Shown here one piece after another: positions 26,677 through 34,567 of a stretch of 64,000 nt of DNA. Location: positions 1-64,000 of the forward strand of contig CAWAOP010000027.1 of the NCBI GenBank assembly GCA_963783505.1, given 5' to 3'. The notes under the pieces are model-generated. The model worked only from the letters and a program-made list of their open reading frames with translations. It did no database searches and was not told the origin of the DNA. The position numbers were made by a program, and so were the translations under genes. This stretch comes from BOG-224 sp963783505 (GTDB taxonomy: Bacteria; Acidobacteriota; Terriglobia; Bryobacterales; Bryobacteraceae). Numbering within the stretch: the first letter of the stretch is position 1; each line of letters opens with the position of its first letter.

Positions 26677-28044
26677 ATGTTTGACAATCTCTCGGAGAAG
26701 CTTCAGCGGGTCTTCAAGAACCTGCGCGGCGAAGGAAAGCTCTCGGCCGCCAACATGGAAGGCGCGCTGCGGGAAATCCGCCTGGCGCTGCTTGAAGCCG
26801 ACGTCAACTTCAAGGTCGTCAAACAGCTCGTCGAGAACATCAAGCAGAAGGCCATGGGCGAGGAAGTGCTCACCGCGCTATCGCCCGCGCAGCAGGTGGT
26901 GAAGATCGTACAGGAAGAGCTGGTCAAGATTCTGGGCAGCCACGAATCGCGCCTGCGCTTCGCAAACGAGCCTCCCAGCGTGTTTCTGATAGTGGGCCTC
27001 CAGGGTTCGGGAAAAACTACGACCACCGGCAAGCTGGCTCGCTGGCTTTCGAGGAACGGGCACGCCCCGATGATGCTCTCCGTGGACGTGTATCGCCCCG
27101 CCGCGCGCGAGCAGCTCAAAGTGATTGCCCGCGAATTGAAGCTGCCTCTCTTCGAGGGCGAGCCCGGAGAGAATCGTCCGCTCGAACTGGCGCGGGGCGC
27201 ACGGCGTGAGTGCGCGCAGACGGGACGCGACGTCCTTCTGGTGGATACGGCGGGCCGGCTGCACATCGACGATCAGCTCATGACCGAGTTACAGGAGCTG
27301 AAGCGGAACCTCAATCCCGTCGAGATTCTGTTCGTGGCCGACGCCATGACCGGGCAGGACGCGGTCAACTCCACGCGCGAGTTTCACGATCGGCTGGGAA
27401 TTACCGGCGCGGTCCTGACCAAAATGGATGGCGACGCGCGCGGCGGCGCGGCTCTTTCCATCCGCCACGTCACGGGACAGCCGCTGAAGTTTGTGGGCAT
27501 CGGCGAGAAACTCGACGCTATCGAGCCGTTCCACCCCGACCGCGCGGCGAACCGCATTCTCGGCATGGGCGATATTCTCTCGTTCATCGAGAAGGCGGGC
27601 CAGGAACTCGACCAGAAACAGGCCGTCGAGATGCAGCGCAAGCTCCTCGACAACGAATTCACGCTGGACGATTTCAGGGACCAGATGCGCCAGATCCGCA
27701 AGCTCGGCGCTCTGGATTCGCTGTTGAGCATGATGCCCAAGCTGGGGCCGCTCAAGGACCTCAAAGACGTCAAGGTGGACGAAAAAGAGATTTCCCGCGT
27801 GGTGGCCATCATCGATTCCATGACGCCGCGCGAGCGGGCCAACCACATGATCATCAACGGGAGCCGCCGCCGCCGCATCGCGCGCGGAAGCGGGACCTCC
27901 GTGCAGGAAGTCAACCAATTACTGAAGCAGTACGCCCAAGCCAGAAAAATGATGAAGAGCCTCTCGGGAGGCTTCATCGGCAAACGCCTGGGCAAAATGA
28001 AACTACCGCCGGGATTTCCGTTTGGGGATATGGCGGGACATTAG
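26677..28044 (+). CDS. ffh: Signal recognition particle protein Ffh
   Basis: 455-residue SRP54 GTPase. N domain (MFDNLSEKLQRVFKNL), G domain with GLQGSGKTTTTGKL, DVYRPAAREQL, DTAGRLHID and TKMDGDARGGAA, and a methionine-rich M domain with NGSRRRRIARGSGTS for 4.5S RNA binding. Start at ATG 26677; the open frame before it lacks homology. Targets nascent membrane proteins. First gene of a conserved translation/secretion cluster. Confidence 0.97.
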   Translation: MFDNLSEKLQRVFKNLRGEGKLSAANMEGALREIRLALLEADVNFKVVKQLVENIKQKAMGEEVLTALSPAQQVVKIVQEELVKILGSHESRLRFANEPPSVFLIVGLQGSGKTTTTGKLARWLSRNGHAPMMLSVDVYRPAAREQLKVIARELKLPLFEGEPGENRPLELARGARRECAQTGRDVLLVDTAGRLHIDDQLMTELQELKRNLNPVEILFVADAMTGQDAVNSTREFHDRLGITGAVLTKMDGDARGGAALSIRHVTGQPLKFVGIGEKLDAIEPFHPDRAANRILGMGDILSFIEKAGQELDQKQAVEMQRKLLDNEFTLDDFRDQMRQIRKLGALDSLLSMMPKLGPLKDLKDVKVDEKEISRVVAIIDSMTPRERANHMIINGSRRRRIARGSGTSVQEVNQLLKQYAQARKMMKSLSGGFIGKRLGKMKLPPGFPFGDMAGH

Positions 28045-28102
28045 GCGTGGCCGCGCGCCAGCGACAGCAGGCCGCGGATTTTGAGACGATTTTGGAGCCA
28101 AG

Positions 28103-28375
28103 ATGCTGATGATACGTTTGGCGCGATTCGGCGCCAAGAAGAAGCCGTTCTACCGCGTTGTCGTAATTGACAAAGAGTTAGCCTGCAACGGACGCAGTCT
28201 GGAGGTTGTCGGGCACTACAATCCAGGGGCCGGCGCCGCCAAGGGTAAGGCCAGCGTAGACTTGAAACACGATCGGATTGCTTACTGGACGACTAAAGGC
28301 GCGCAGATGTCCGACACGGTCAAGCGGCTGGCAGAGAAGAATCCAGCCGTTCCGGCCGCCGAAACCACAGCCTAA
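28103..28375 (+). CDS. rpsP: 30S ribosomal protein S16
   Basis: 90 residues, MIRLARFGAKKKPFYRVVVID at the start with the typical GRSLEVVGHYNPG and a charged C-terminal tail. GGAG precedes ATG 28103; an in-frame ATG two codons later is also possible. Normal length and normal place between ffh and rimM. Confidence 0.96.
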   Translation: MLMIRLARFGAKKKPFYRVVVIDKELACNGRSLEVVGHYNPGAGAAKGKASVDLKHDRIAYWTTKGAQMSDTVKRLAEKNPAVPAAETTA

Positions 28376-28477
28376 CATCCCCGAAATGTGCGGGATAGAA
28401 CGCCCGCGCAGCCTATGGGCGGGTACTCGGCTATTTGGACCCCGTTCGCTAGGTTACGATAGGGTTAGAGAGGCGGG

Positions 28478-28711
28478 ATGATGAAGCAGTTGATTGAGGA
28501 CATTGCCAAAGCTCTGGTCGACATCCCGGAAGAAGTCGCTGTCCGCGTGGTGGAGGGAGAGCAGGTGACGGTCCTGGAACTCCGGGTCGCCCAAAGCGAC
28601 CTGGGCAAGGTGATCGGTAAGCAAGGGCGCACGGCGAGGTCGATCCGAACCATCCTGGGAGCCGCCGGGATGAAGCTCAACCGCCGCTTCACTCTGGAAA
28701 TCCTGGAGTGA
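28478..28711 (+). CDS. khpA: KH-domain RNA-binding protein KhpA
   Basis: 77-residue single KH domain with the GxxG loop in GKVIGKQGRTARSIR and a LELRVAQSD strand. Known homologues bind many RNAs and affect cell division and translation. GTGA overlap with rimM. The 100-base gap from rpsP has two small GC-rich inversions (CGCCCGC/GGGCGGG) that could attenuate transcription. Confidence 0.93.
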   Translation: MMKQLIEDIAKALVDIPEEVAVRVVEGEQVTVLELRVAQSDLGKVIGKQGRTARSIRTILGAAGMKLNRRFTLEILE

Positions 28712-29292
28712 GCGCGCCGGAGCCCGGATCCCCGGGAGCTCCCGAGAATGCCGCGGTCGATGCCGATTGGGTCGCCGTGGCGCTTCTGGGCAAGCCCTGG
28801 GGGTCCCGAGGAGAGTTGTTTGCGATCGCCTTGGGCGGAGATCTGGACCGTTTTCTCTCTTTAGAGACCGTGTATCTGTTCCGCGATCCGGCCCCTGGCA
28901 GGACAAAGTTCGCGGGTGAAACTCTCCATCTGGAAAATGCGTGGGACCATAGCGGCCGCCTGGTCCTGAAATTCCAAGGCGTGGATGATATCTCCGCCGC
29001 CGAAGGACTCAGGGGCGCGGAAGTGCGCGTGCCCATGGCGGAACGCGCGCCGCTCGAACCCGGCTACTTCTTCCATTCCGATCTGATCGGCTGCGACGTG
29101 GTGGATTGCCGATCGGGCGCATCGCTCGGCAGGGTTCTGGGATGGGAAGAGGGCGGCGGCTCCGGGTTACTTTCCATCGAAGGCGGCTGGTATGTGCCGT
29201 TTGCGCGTTCGTTCTGCGTGGAGATCGATCCCGCCCGGAAGCGCATCGTGGTAGATTTGCCGGAGGGTCTCAAGGACCTGAACCGGCCGTGA
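28708..29292 (+). CDS. rimM: 16S rRNA processing protein RimM
   Basis: 194 residues. N-terminal beta-barrel (VAVALLGKPWGSRGELF) and C-terminal PRC barrel (YFFHSDLIGCDVVD, GRVLGWEEGG, VPFARSFCVEID). Binds S19 in the 30S head during assembly. GTG start overlaps khpA; the stop overlaps trmD (GTGA). Confidence 0.94.
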   Translation: MSAPEPGSPGAPENAAVDADWVAVALLGKPWGSRGELFAIALGGDLDRFLSLETVYLFRDPAPGRTKFAGETLHLENAWDHSGRLVLKFQGVDDISAAEGLRGAEVRVPMAERAPLEPGYFFHSDLIGCDVVDCRSGASLGRVLGWEEGGGSGLLSIEGGWYVPFARSFCVEIDPARKRIVVDLPEGLKDLNRP

Positions 29293-30030
29293 TTTTCCAC
29301 GTCCTCACCATCTTCCCCGAATTCTTCGTCGGTCCTTTCGCGCACGGCGTGGTGAGCCGTGGCGCTTCCGCGGGTCTGTTAGAGATCCGCATCCACGATC
29401 TTCGCGAGTGGACCAACGACCGGCACAGGACGGTCGATGACCGCCCATTTGGAGGCGGCGAAGGCATGGTGCTCAAGGCGGAGCCGATTTTCCGCGCCGT
29501 GGAATCGATTTGGCCCAGTGGGGCGGGTCTCCAGACCTGCCCAGCGGCGGACGCCGAAGGCGCCGCCGTCGCTCCGGCCCGCAAAATCATCCTCCTCTCC
29601 GCCCAAGGCCGGCTTTTCGACCAAGCCATGGCGAATCGCCTGAGCCAGGCGCTCCGAGCTGCTCCTGATCTGCGGCCGCTACGAAGGCGTCGACGAACGC
29701 GTCGCCGAGCATCTGGCCGACGAAGAGATCTCGATCGGCAACTACGTGCTCAGCGGAGGCGAACTGGCCGCGGCCGTGGTCATTGACGCCGTGGCGCGCC
29801 TGCTGCCGGGCGTGCTGGGCAACGAGACTTCGGCCGCCTTCGAATCCTTTCAGGAAACCGGCCACGGCGAAGGCCTGCTCGATTGCCCGCACTGGACGCG
29901 CCCCGCCGATTTCCGCGGCTGGAAAGCTCCCGAAGTTCTGCTCAAGGGCAACCACGAAGAAATACGCCGTTTCCGCAAACGCGCGGCGTTTGAAAAAACG
30001 TCAAGGCTAAGGCCGGATCTGATGAAATAG
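29289..30030 (+). CDS. trmD: tRNA (guanine-N1)-methyltransferase TrmD, frameshift plus in-frame repeat
   Basis: SPOUT methyltransferase that makes m1G37 in tRNA. The N-terminal half reads FHVLTIFPEFF, DLREWTNDRHRTVDD and FGGGEGMVLKAEP. Near 29652 the frame shifts by one base and continues LLLICGRYEGVDERV and SIGNYVLSGGELA, the knot and cofactor loop, to a normal C-terminus. The gene is normally essential, so the shift is best read as a sequence error. Between AVESI and KIILLSAQGR lie about 20 extra residues (PSGAGLQTCPAADAEG...) encoded by a palindromic repeat also found between genes elsewhere in the window. Confidence 0.92.
29518..29569 (+). repeat. Two-hairpin REP copy inside trmD
   Basis: AGTGGGGCGGGTCTCCAGAC, then CTGCCCA and a second inversion GCGGCG/CGCCGC. 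Its first 27 bases match the intergenic copy at 32475 except for two R/Y changes. It is read in frame as part of TrmD. Confidence 0.75.
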
Positions 30031-30083
30031 CGCGCCTCCCACATCAAACGAGCCCTCTGGTTCGCCATCCTGCAAAAAACAAT

Positions 30084-30111
30084 TTGCATCGGAAATGTTT
30101 TCTGTTATTCT
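30084..30111 (+). promoter_or_regulatory. Candidate promoter of the HTH gene
   Basis: TTGCAT (30084-30089) and TATTCT (30106-30111) with a 16-base spacer in an AT-rich patch. A start near 30118 would exclude the ATG at 30095 and favour the ATG at 30149. Confidence 0.4.
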
Positions 30112-30148
30112 GGAATCGCTCTGGCACTCGATTAACCGCGCGCGAGAT

Positions 30149-30613
30149 ATGGACATAGCCGCACCGGGGATACTGACTCGCGATGAAATGGAGAGCAGGC
30201 GTCTGCTAGCCGCGCAGGACCTGCAAAGGGGGCTCTCGCAGTCCCAGGTAGCCCGCAAGTTCGGGGTGAGCCGCACCACGGCTTCCCGATGGCACCGCGC
30301 CATGAGCGGCAGGGGCGTGGAGTCGCTGCGCAAGCGGCGCGCTCCGGGCCGTCCCTGCCGCCTGACCACGGAGCAGCTCCAGGCTGCGGCCGAGGTCTAT
30401 CGCGCCGGGCCGCGCCCGTCTGGTTTTGAAACGGAGCGCTGGACCACCGTGCGATTCGCCGAGGCCATCTTCAAGCTCTTCGGCGTGCGCTACGATCCGG
30501 ACCACGTGGGCCGCATTATGCACCGGCTGGGATTGCGCGAACGGCGGCCCCGCCGCAGCTCGATCCAGCCGCAGGCGATCCCGCTTCCCATTCTGCTCGA
30601 ACGAGCTGTGTAA
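30149..30613 (+). CDS. Winged-helix IS630-like HTH protein
   Basis: 154-residue protein built like the N-terminal DNA-binding half of an IS630-type transposase: LQRGLSQSQVARKFGVSRTT (helix-turn-helix), RKRRAPGRPCRL linker, then a winged helix (FAEAIFKLFGVRYDPDHVGR). The DDE catalytic half is absent and no second open frame supplies it. It is either an insertion-sequence remnant or a domesticated regulator. The start at 30149 follows a promoter-like sequence; 30095 is the alternative. Confidence 0.7.
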   Translation: MDIAAPGILTRDEMESRRLLAAQDLQRGLSQSQVARKFGVSRTTASRWHRAMSGRGVESLRKRRAPGRPCRLTTEQLQAAAEVYRAGPRPSGFETERWTTVRFAEAIFKLFGVRYDPDHVGRIMHRLGLRERRPRRSSIQPQAIPLPILLERAV

Positions 30614-30695
30614 TCCGGGGGCTCGCCGTTGAACGGGGCGCATACGGCGCCCCGCCGACGCACGCGTGGAGTATCGCCTCCGGGCGGGGGCGCTC

Positions 30696-31635
30696 CTACC
30701 GTTCGCTCGCGGCCGCCCGCAAGGCGAAGACCGCCAGATTGCTCGCCACCGAGCGCCCGTTCGGGTTGTCGGAAGACGTGTTGACGAGCGAGGCGGACTT
30801 CATAGCCGGGTCTTCCATCGCCAGCGTCGTCGATCCTCCTCCATCCAGATTCAGCGCGTCGTAAACCGCGTAATCGCGAATCAGCAGATCCGCCACTTCC
30901 CCAGGCGACATACCCTCGCTTCCGCCACGCGCGTCCACGGTGAAGAGCACGAGCGTGCGCGCGTCGCGTGCGATCCCGATTGCGCTTCTGGCCGTGTGCG
31001 CGGCGTACCAGGAGTGTGCGTTGGAGTAGTTGTTGGGGCCTCCCGCAGTCAGCGCGCCCGCAGGATGATCCGCGTCGGCGTACTCGGGGATTGTCCTCTT
31101 CCCTTCCGTGACGATCTGCGCCGATCCGGCGACCGCGGTCCATATCCGTATGCGCTCCAGGACATGCGTCCCATCCGCAAAAGCAGGGTCGTAGTGTACG
31201 ATGCCGGCGTGATTCTCCGGATCGATATTAACCGCCGGAGCATAGTTCACCAGCGCGTACGACTGGTTCGGCTTTTCAAACGCCGAGAAGACCCTGCCTT
31301 CCGAAGCGGCGAAGCCAACCAGGAACGCGTCGGTATCCTGCGACGGGAAAGGCAGAAAATAGTGCGCATTGATGGCGATCTGCGCGTGCTCCTGTTTGAG
31401 GAAATCGAGCGTGGTCTGGCGCACCGTCTCGCGCGAGCCGCCCGGCGCGCTCAGCTTGAATCGTAGTCCGGTGGCCGTGAGATCGATTCTGATGACGTGG
31501 ATATGCAAAGCGCGAAGGATCCGTTTCGGAGCGTGCAATATGCTCGACTCCTTGAAACGGATGCGTGACCGTTTCGCCCGCGTAGAGAGGCGCGGCCAGG
31601 AACCAAATAGCCGCTAGAAACGCAGCCGCCCGCAT
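30696..31635 (-). CDS. Phosphodiester glycosidase (NAGPA-type) family secreted protein, one frameshift
   Basis: About 312 residues. A signal peptide (MRAAAFLAAIWFLAAPLYAG) is encoded from ATG 31635 in one frame. Near 31520 the reading moves one base into the frame carrying IHVIRIDLTATGLRFKLS, INAHYFLPFP and the C-terminal DALNLDGGGSTTLAM, the hallmark of the NAGPA/DUF2233 family. Family members cleave GlcNAc-phosphodiester or act near exopolysaccharide. Exported; substrate unknown. Confidence 0.78.
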
Positions 31636-31821
31636 TCGCAACCCATTATTCCGAGCAAGAACCCCGTCCCGCATCTCTCCGATTCTATCCCGGTGGTGAA
31701 TGGCGCACGCTCCAGCATAGGAACCGGGCCGAAACATTTCCTGAAAGAGCCTGAAGACACAGGCATATCTTGCTCGGAGTCGGCGAGGCCAACGCGCGAA
31801 CTCGGCAAAATGCCGGATCTG

Positions 31822-31862
31822 GTGGGGCAGGCGCTTCCGCCTGCCAAGCGCGCGAGGCGCGC
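31822..31862 (+). repeat. Two-hairpin REP copy
   Basis: GTGGGGCAGGCGCTTCCGCC followed by TGCCAA and the second inversion GCGCGC/GCGCGC. It lies in the divergent spacer between the glycosidase and methyltransferase genes. Confidence 0.75.
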
Positions 31863-31896
31863 CTTCGTCGCGATATGCTTTGGATAAGACGGCGCC

Positions 31897-32469
31897 ATGC
31901 TCCAATCCTTTTCTGCGTTTCTATTTATGCTCGCCGGCTTGCCCGGCTTCCAAAACCCGGCCGATCAGCCGGCTCGCGAGCTTCGCCCGCCGGACGTGCG
32001 CTACGAGCCTTCGACTCCCACGCAAGTGGAGGCCATGCTCAAGCTCGCGAAGGTCACCAAGAAGGATCTGGTCTACGACTTGGGCTGCGGCGACGGCCGC
32101 ATCGTCATTGAGGCGGCGAGAAAATTCGGCGCCCGCGGAATAGGCATCGATATCGATCCGGACCGCATCCGCGAGTCGGTGGTCAATGCGCAGAAAGCAG
32201 GCGTGCTCGAACGCGTGGAGTTCCGCAATGAGGACCTGTTCGAGGCGGATATCCACGACGCGACGGTGGTCACGCTGTTCCTCTACGATTGGATCAACCT
32301 GAAGCTGCGGCCCAAGCTATGGAGCGAACTGCGCCCCGGAACGCGCGTGGTTTCGCACTACCACGATATGGGCGACTGGAAGCCGCAGAAGACCATCGAG
32401 GTAGGCGGCCACAAGATCTACCTGTGGACGATTCCGGTGGACCCGCCGGAGACGAGCGACGCGAAGTGA
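31897..32469 (+). CDS. Class I SAM methyltransferase with signal-like N-terminus
   Basis: 190 residues. The first 20 (MLQSFSAFLFMLAGLPGFQN) form a hydrophobic segment like a signal peptide or anchor. The body is a Rossmann methyltransferase: motif I VYDLGCGDGRIVIEAA, acidic loop GIDIDPDRI, motif with EDLFEADI. A secreted or membrane-tethered SAM enzyme is unusual because the cofactor is cytoplasmic; the segment is probably an anchor. Substrate unknown. Confidence 0.78.
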   Translation: MLQSFSAFLFMLAGLPGFQNPADQPARELRPPDVRYEPSTPTQVEAMLKLAKVTKKDLVYDLGCGDGRIVIEAARKFGARGIGIDIDPDRIRESVVNAQKAGVLERVEFRNEDLFEADIHDATVVTLFLYDWINLKLRPKLWSELRPGTRVVSHYHDMGDWKPQKTIEVGGHKIYLWTIPVDPPETSDAK

Positions 32470-32474
32470 GCGCC

Positions 32475-32516
32475 AGTGGGGCAGGTCTCCAGACCTGTCC
32501 ATCGCGCGAAGCGCGC
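32475..32516 (+). repeat. Two-hairpin REP copy
   Basis: AGTGGGGCAGGTCTCCAGAC, CTGTCCA and a second inversion around GCGCG/GCGCGC, six bases after the methyltransferase stop. It could act as a terminator. Closest relative in the window is the copy inside trmD. Confidence 0.75.
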
Positions 32517-32560
32517 AGGCGTTTCGAATCTACCGTCTGCTTTTTCACGCCTGTCGCAAT

Positions 32561-32568
32561 GGTATACT
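32561..32568 (+). promoter_or_regulatory. Extended -10 of tRNA-Pro
   Basis: TGGTATACT-type extended -10 (TATACT at 32563-32568) about 65 bases before the tRNA. The -35 region is only a T-run. Confidence 0.4.
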
Positions 32569-32633
32569 CATCGATAGATAGTCTTCCGGAGTCCGCAAGG
32601 GCGCAATGCTCGCCAAGCGGCTCCGCAATGCGT

Positions 32634-32711
32634 CGGGGCGTGGCTCAGCCTGGCTAGAGCGCCTGGTTCGGGACCAGGAGGTCGGTGGTTCGAATCCACT
32701 CGCCCCGACCA
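32634..32711 (+). tRNA. tRNA-Pro(CGG)
   Basis: Complete cloverleaf with acceptor CGGGGCG/CGCCCCG, anticodon stem CCTGG/CCAGG around TTCGGGA (anticodon CGG), T arm with TTCGAAT, discriminator A and encoded CCA. Its last 48 bases plus one recur at 35712, marking it as an integration site. Confidence 0.97.
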
Positions 32712-32712
32712 A
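32664..32712 (+). other. Attachment-like repeat, left copy (in tRNA-Pro)
   Basis: 49 bases from the anticodon arm to one base past CCA. They match 35712-35760 at 47 positions. Together the two copies bound 3,048 bp of accessory genes. Confidence 0.7.
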
Positions 32713-32793
32713 CTTCTTGTCTTCCGCATTTCACTGTTCGCGGTCATTCAGCGACATCAGCCCGGTTGTGGCAAACTAGTGAGGGCGGACGCC

Positions 32794-33108
32794 ATGCGGA
32801 TAGAGATTCCAATCCCGATACACAGGCTCGATGAGTTCTGCCGCCGGTGGAAAATCGCCGAACTGCGCGTGTTCGGATCTGCGCTGCGCGAGGATTTCCG
32901 CCCGAATAGCGACTTGGACCTGCTGGTCAGGTTTGCGCCGGACGCAGATTGGAGCTTGCTGGATCACGTCACTATGGAAGAAGAACTCTCCGGCATCGTC
33001 GGGCGCAAGGTGGATCTCGTGTCGCAACGCGCTATCGAGCGGAGCTCGAATTGGATTCGGCGCAAGGCGATCCTCGAAAGCGCGGAGCCATACTTTGCCT
33101 CGCGATGA
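32794..33108 (+). CDS. MNT-domain nucleotidyltransferase antitoxin, copy 1
   Basis: 104-residue minimal nucleotidyltransferase. The signature GSx10DxD is exact: Gly28-Ser29, Asp40 and Asp42 in FGSALREDF...SDLDLL. In characterised pairs MntA adds AMP to, or otherwise neutralises, the HEPN RNase. ATG 32794 follows GAGGG; an in-frame GTG at 32779 is possible. It overlaps the HEPN gene by 14 bases. It begins 83 bases after tRNA-Pro, and its leader contains TTGTGGCAAACT, also found before copy 2. Confidence 0.9.
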   Translation: MRIEIPIPIHRLDEFCRRWKIAELRVFGSALREDFRPNSDLDLLVRFAPDADWSLLDHVTMEEELSGIVGRKVDLVSQRAIERSSNWIRRKAILESAEPYFASR

Positions 33109-33433
33109 CGCGCATCTTCTCGACATTCTCAGAGCGGCGCACCTGGCGATCGAGTTCAAAGGGCCCGGGGACAAGGCTGAGTTCCTCGGTGACGCGAAGA
33201 CCCAATCGGCGGTTCTGCACCAGCTCCTGATTATCGGGGAGGCGGTGAAAAGGATATCGCCGGAATTCCGGGCGGCGCACCCGGAAGTGCCCTGGAAGCC
33301 GATTGCCGGAACCCGTGACAAGCTAATCCACTTCTACGAGGGCGTAGACCTGGAGGAGGTCTGGAAGATGGTGTCCGCGGATCTGCCGGAGCTAATTCGA
33401 TTGATTGAACCCCTGGCATCGGATACGCATTGA
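33095..33433 (+). CDS. HEPN-domain (DUF86/HepT-like) toxin, copy 1
   Basis: 112-residue all-helical HEPN ribonuclease. The catalytic Rx4H motif is Arg74-His79 in TRDKLIHFYEG, with the downstream Tyr typical of HepT proteins, a target of AMP addition by MntA. TTG start inside the end of the MNT gene. Likely cleaves RNA when unmodified. Confidence 0.9.
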   Translation: MPRDDAHLLDILRAAHLAIEFKGPGDKAEFLGDAKTQSAVLHQLLIIGEAVKRISPEFRAAHPEVPWKPIAGTRDKLIHFYEGVDLEEVWKMVSADLPELIRLIEPLASDTH

Positions 33434-33486
33434 AAATCGGCGGGGCAGAGCACGCCGTGCACAATACGATTTCGGAGATCTACGGT

Positions 33487-33720
33487 ATGCGAGCGATCGG
33501 CATAGTGGGCGAATTCGACGAAGACCACAGTACCCGCGCTGAAGCACGGCGGGACCTGCCGCCTGGGCCTGTCCATTTGATTGTCGTCCGGCCGGATGAA
33601 GATGAGGCCGGCGCCTTTTGGCCCTGGGACGTGTCGCAGGTTTGGAGTGACGAGTTGGGCGACGCGCGGCAGGACCTTTACACTCTTGCGGATGGCCAAC
33701 CCGTAGACGCATTCCGGTGA
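33487..33720 (+). CDS. Small acidic hypothetical protein
   Basis: 77 residues: MRAIGIVGEFDEDHS, LPPGPVHLIVVRPDEDEAG and a C-terminal DARQDLYTLADGQPVD. It looks like a genuine conserved small protein of a kind often found with toxin-antitoxin genes, but I cannot name the family. GGAG lies nine bases before the ATG. The frame is open back to a TTG overlapping the HEPN stop (33430), so coupling is possible. Its role may be an additional antitoxin; inference only. Confidence 0.55.
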   Translation: MRAIGIVGEFDEDHSTRAEARRDLPPGPVHLIVVRPDEDEAGAFWPWDVSQVWSDELGDARQDLYTLADGQPVDAFR

Positions 33721-33955
33721 GATCTGTCTCGCGAGATTCCCGTTTGGCTATACCGTGGGGATGAAGCTGCGGTCGGTGCTTGTGCTGGCGGGGCCGGTGG
33801 GGCCCATCCCCGAGGCGCAGGTTGCGTACATCTCTTCAATGAGAATCAGCGCGGTTGGGACTATTGCTTCCGCGCCACATGCTACTAATAATCTCGGTGC
33901 GGCAGCACGAAGGCAGCTTCGTCTGCCTCAGTTGCGGTGGTGAAGAGGAGATTCG

Positions 33956-34567
33956 ATGGCGGCTGATTCATTCGTCCTCGGGGTTGACCTCGACGGCGTC
34001 TGCGCGGATTTTTACGGGGGACTCCGACCGTTGGCCGCCGAGTGGCTTGGCGTGCAGATCGAGGGTCTCACCGAGGAGGTGACCTGCGGTCTCTCCGAGT
34101 GGGGTATCGACAGCGCGCCTGGCGGATACGAGGCCTTCCATCGCTTCGCTGTTGGGCAGCGCGGTCTCTTCCGCAGACTGACTCCCCTGCCGGGTGTCGG
34201 ACCTGCTCTGCGGCGCCTCACCTACGAGGACAACGTCCGCATCCGGGTCATCAGCCGTCGGCTCTGTACCAAATATTTGCATCAGACCGCTGTCCAGCAA
34301 ACGGTTGAATGGCTCGATACACATGACATCCCGTACTGGGATCTCTGCTTTATACGGGACAAGGCTGCCGTCGCCGCCGATCTCTATCTTGAGGACTCCC
34401 CAGAGAGCATCGCGGAGTTGAACGCGGTCGGTCGCCGAGTCATCGTGTTTACCAACGCAACAAATTGCAGCATCGCAGGTCCGCGTGCGAATTCGTGGGC
34501 GGAGGTGGAGCAACTGGTGCGGGAAGAGATCGCTCGCCTGGCAGGAGCCGGGACCGCGGTGGTATGA
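33956..34567 (+). CDS. HAD-superfamily 5'(3')-deoxyribonucleotidase-like protein
   Basis: 203 residues. The HAD nucleophile motif is GVDLDGVCADF (Asp11 and Asp13), typical of the NT5C/YorS-like nucleotidases. A lysine (IRDKAAV) and an acidic motif (DLYLEDSPES) follow in the right order. It would dephosphorylate (deoxy)nucleoside monophosphates. The stop overlaps the ATG of the HNH gene, so the two are probably made together. Codon use is less biased than in the chromosomal core. Confidence 0.78.
   Translation: MAADSFVLGVDLDGVCADFYGGLRPLAAEWLGVQIEGLTEEVTCGLSEWGIDSAPGGYEAFHRFAVGQRGLFRRLTPLPGVGPALRRLTYEDNVRIRVISRRLCTKYLHQTAVQQTVEWLDTHDIPYWDLCFIRDKAAVAADLYLEDSPESIAELNAVGRRVIVFTNATNCSIAGPRANSWAEVEQLVREEIARLAGAGTAVV

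Noticed and set aside
30095..30148. Upstream start of the HTH gene at 30095
   Set aside because: The best promoter match places the transcript start near 30118, after this ATG.
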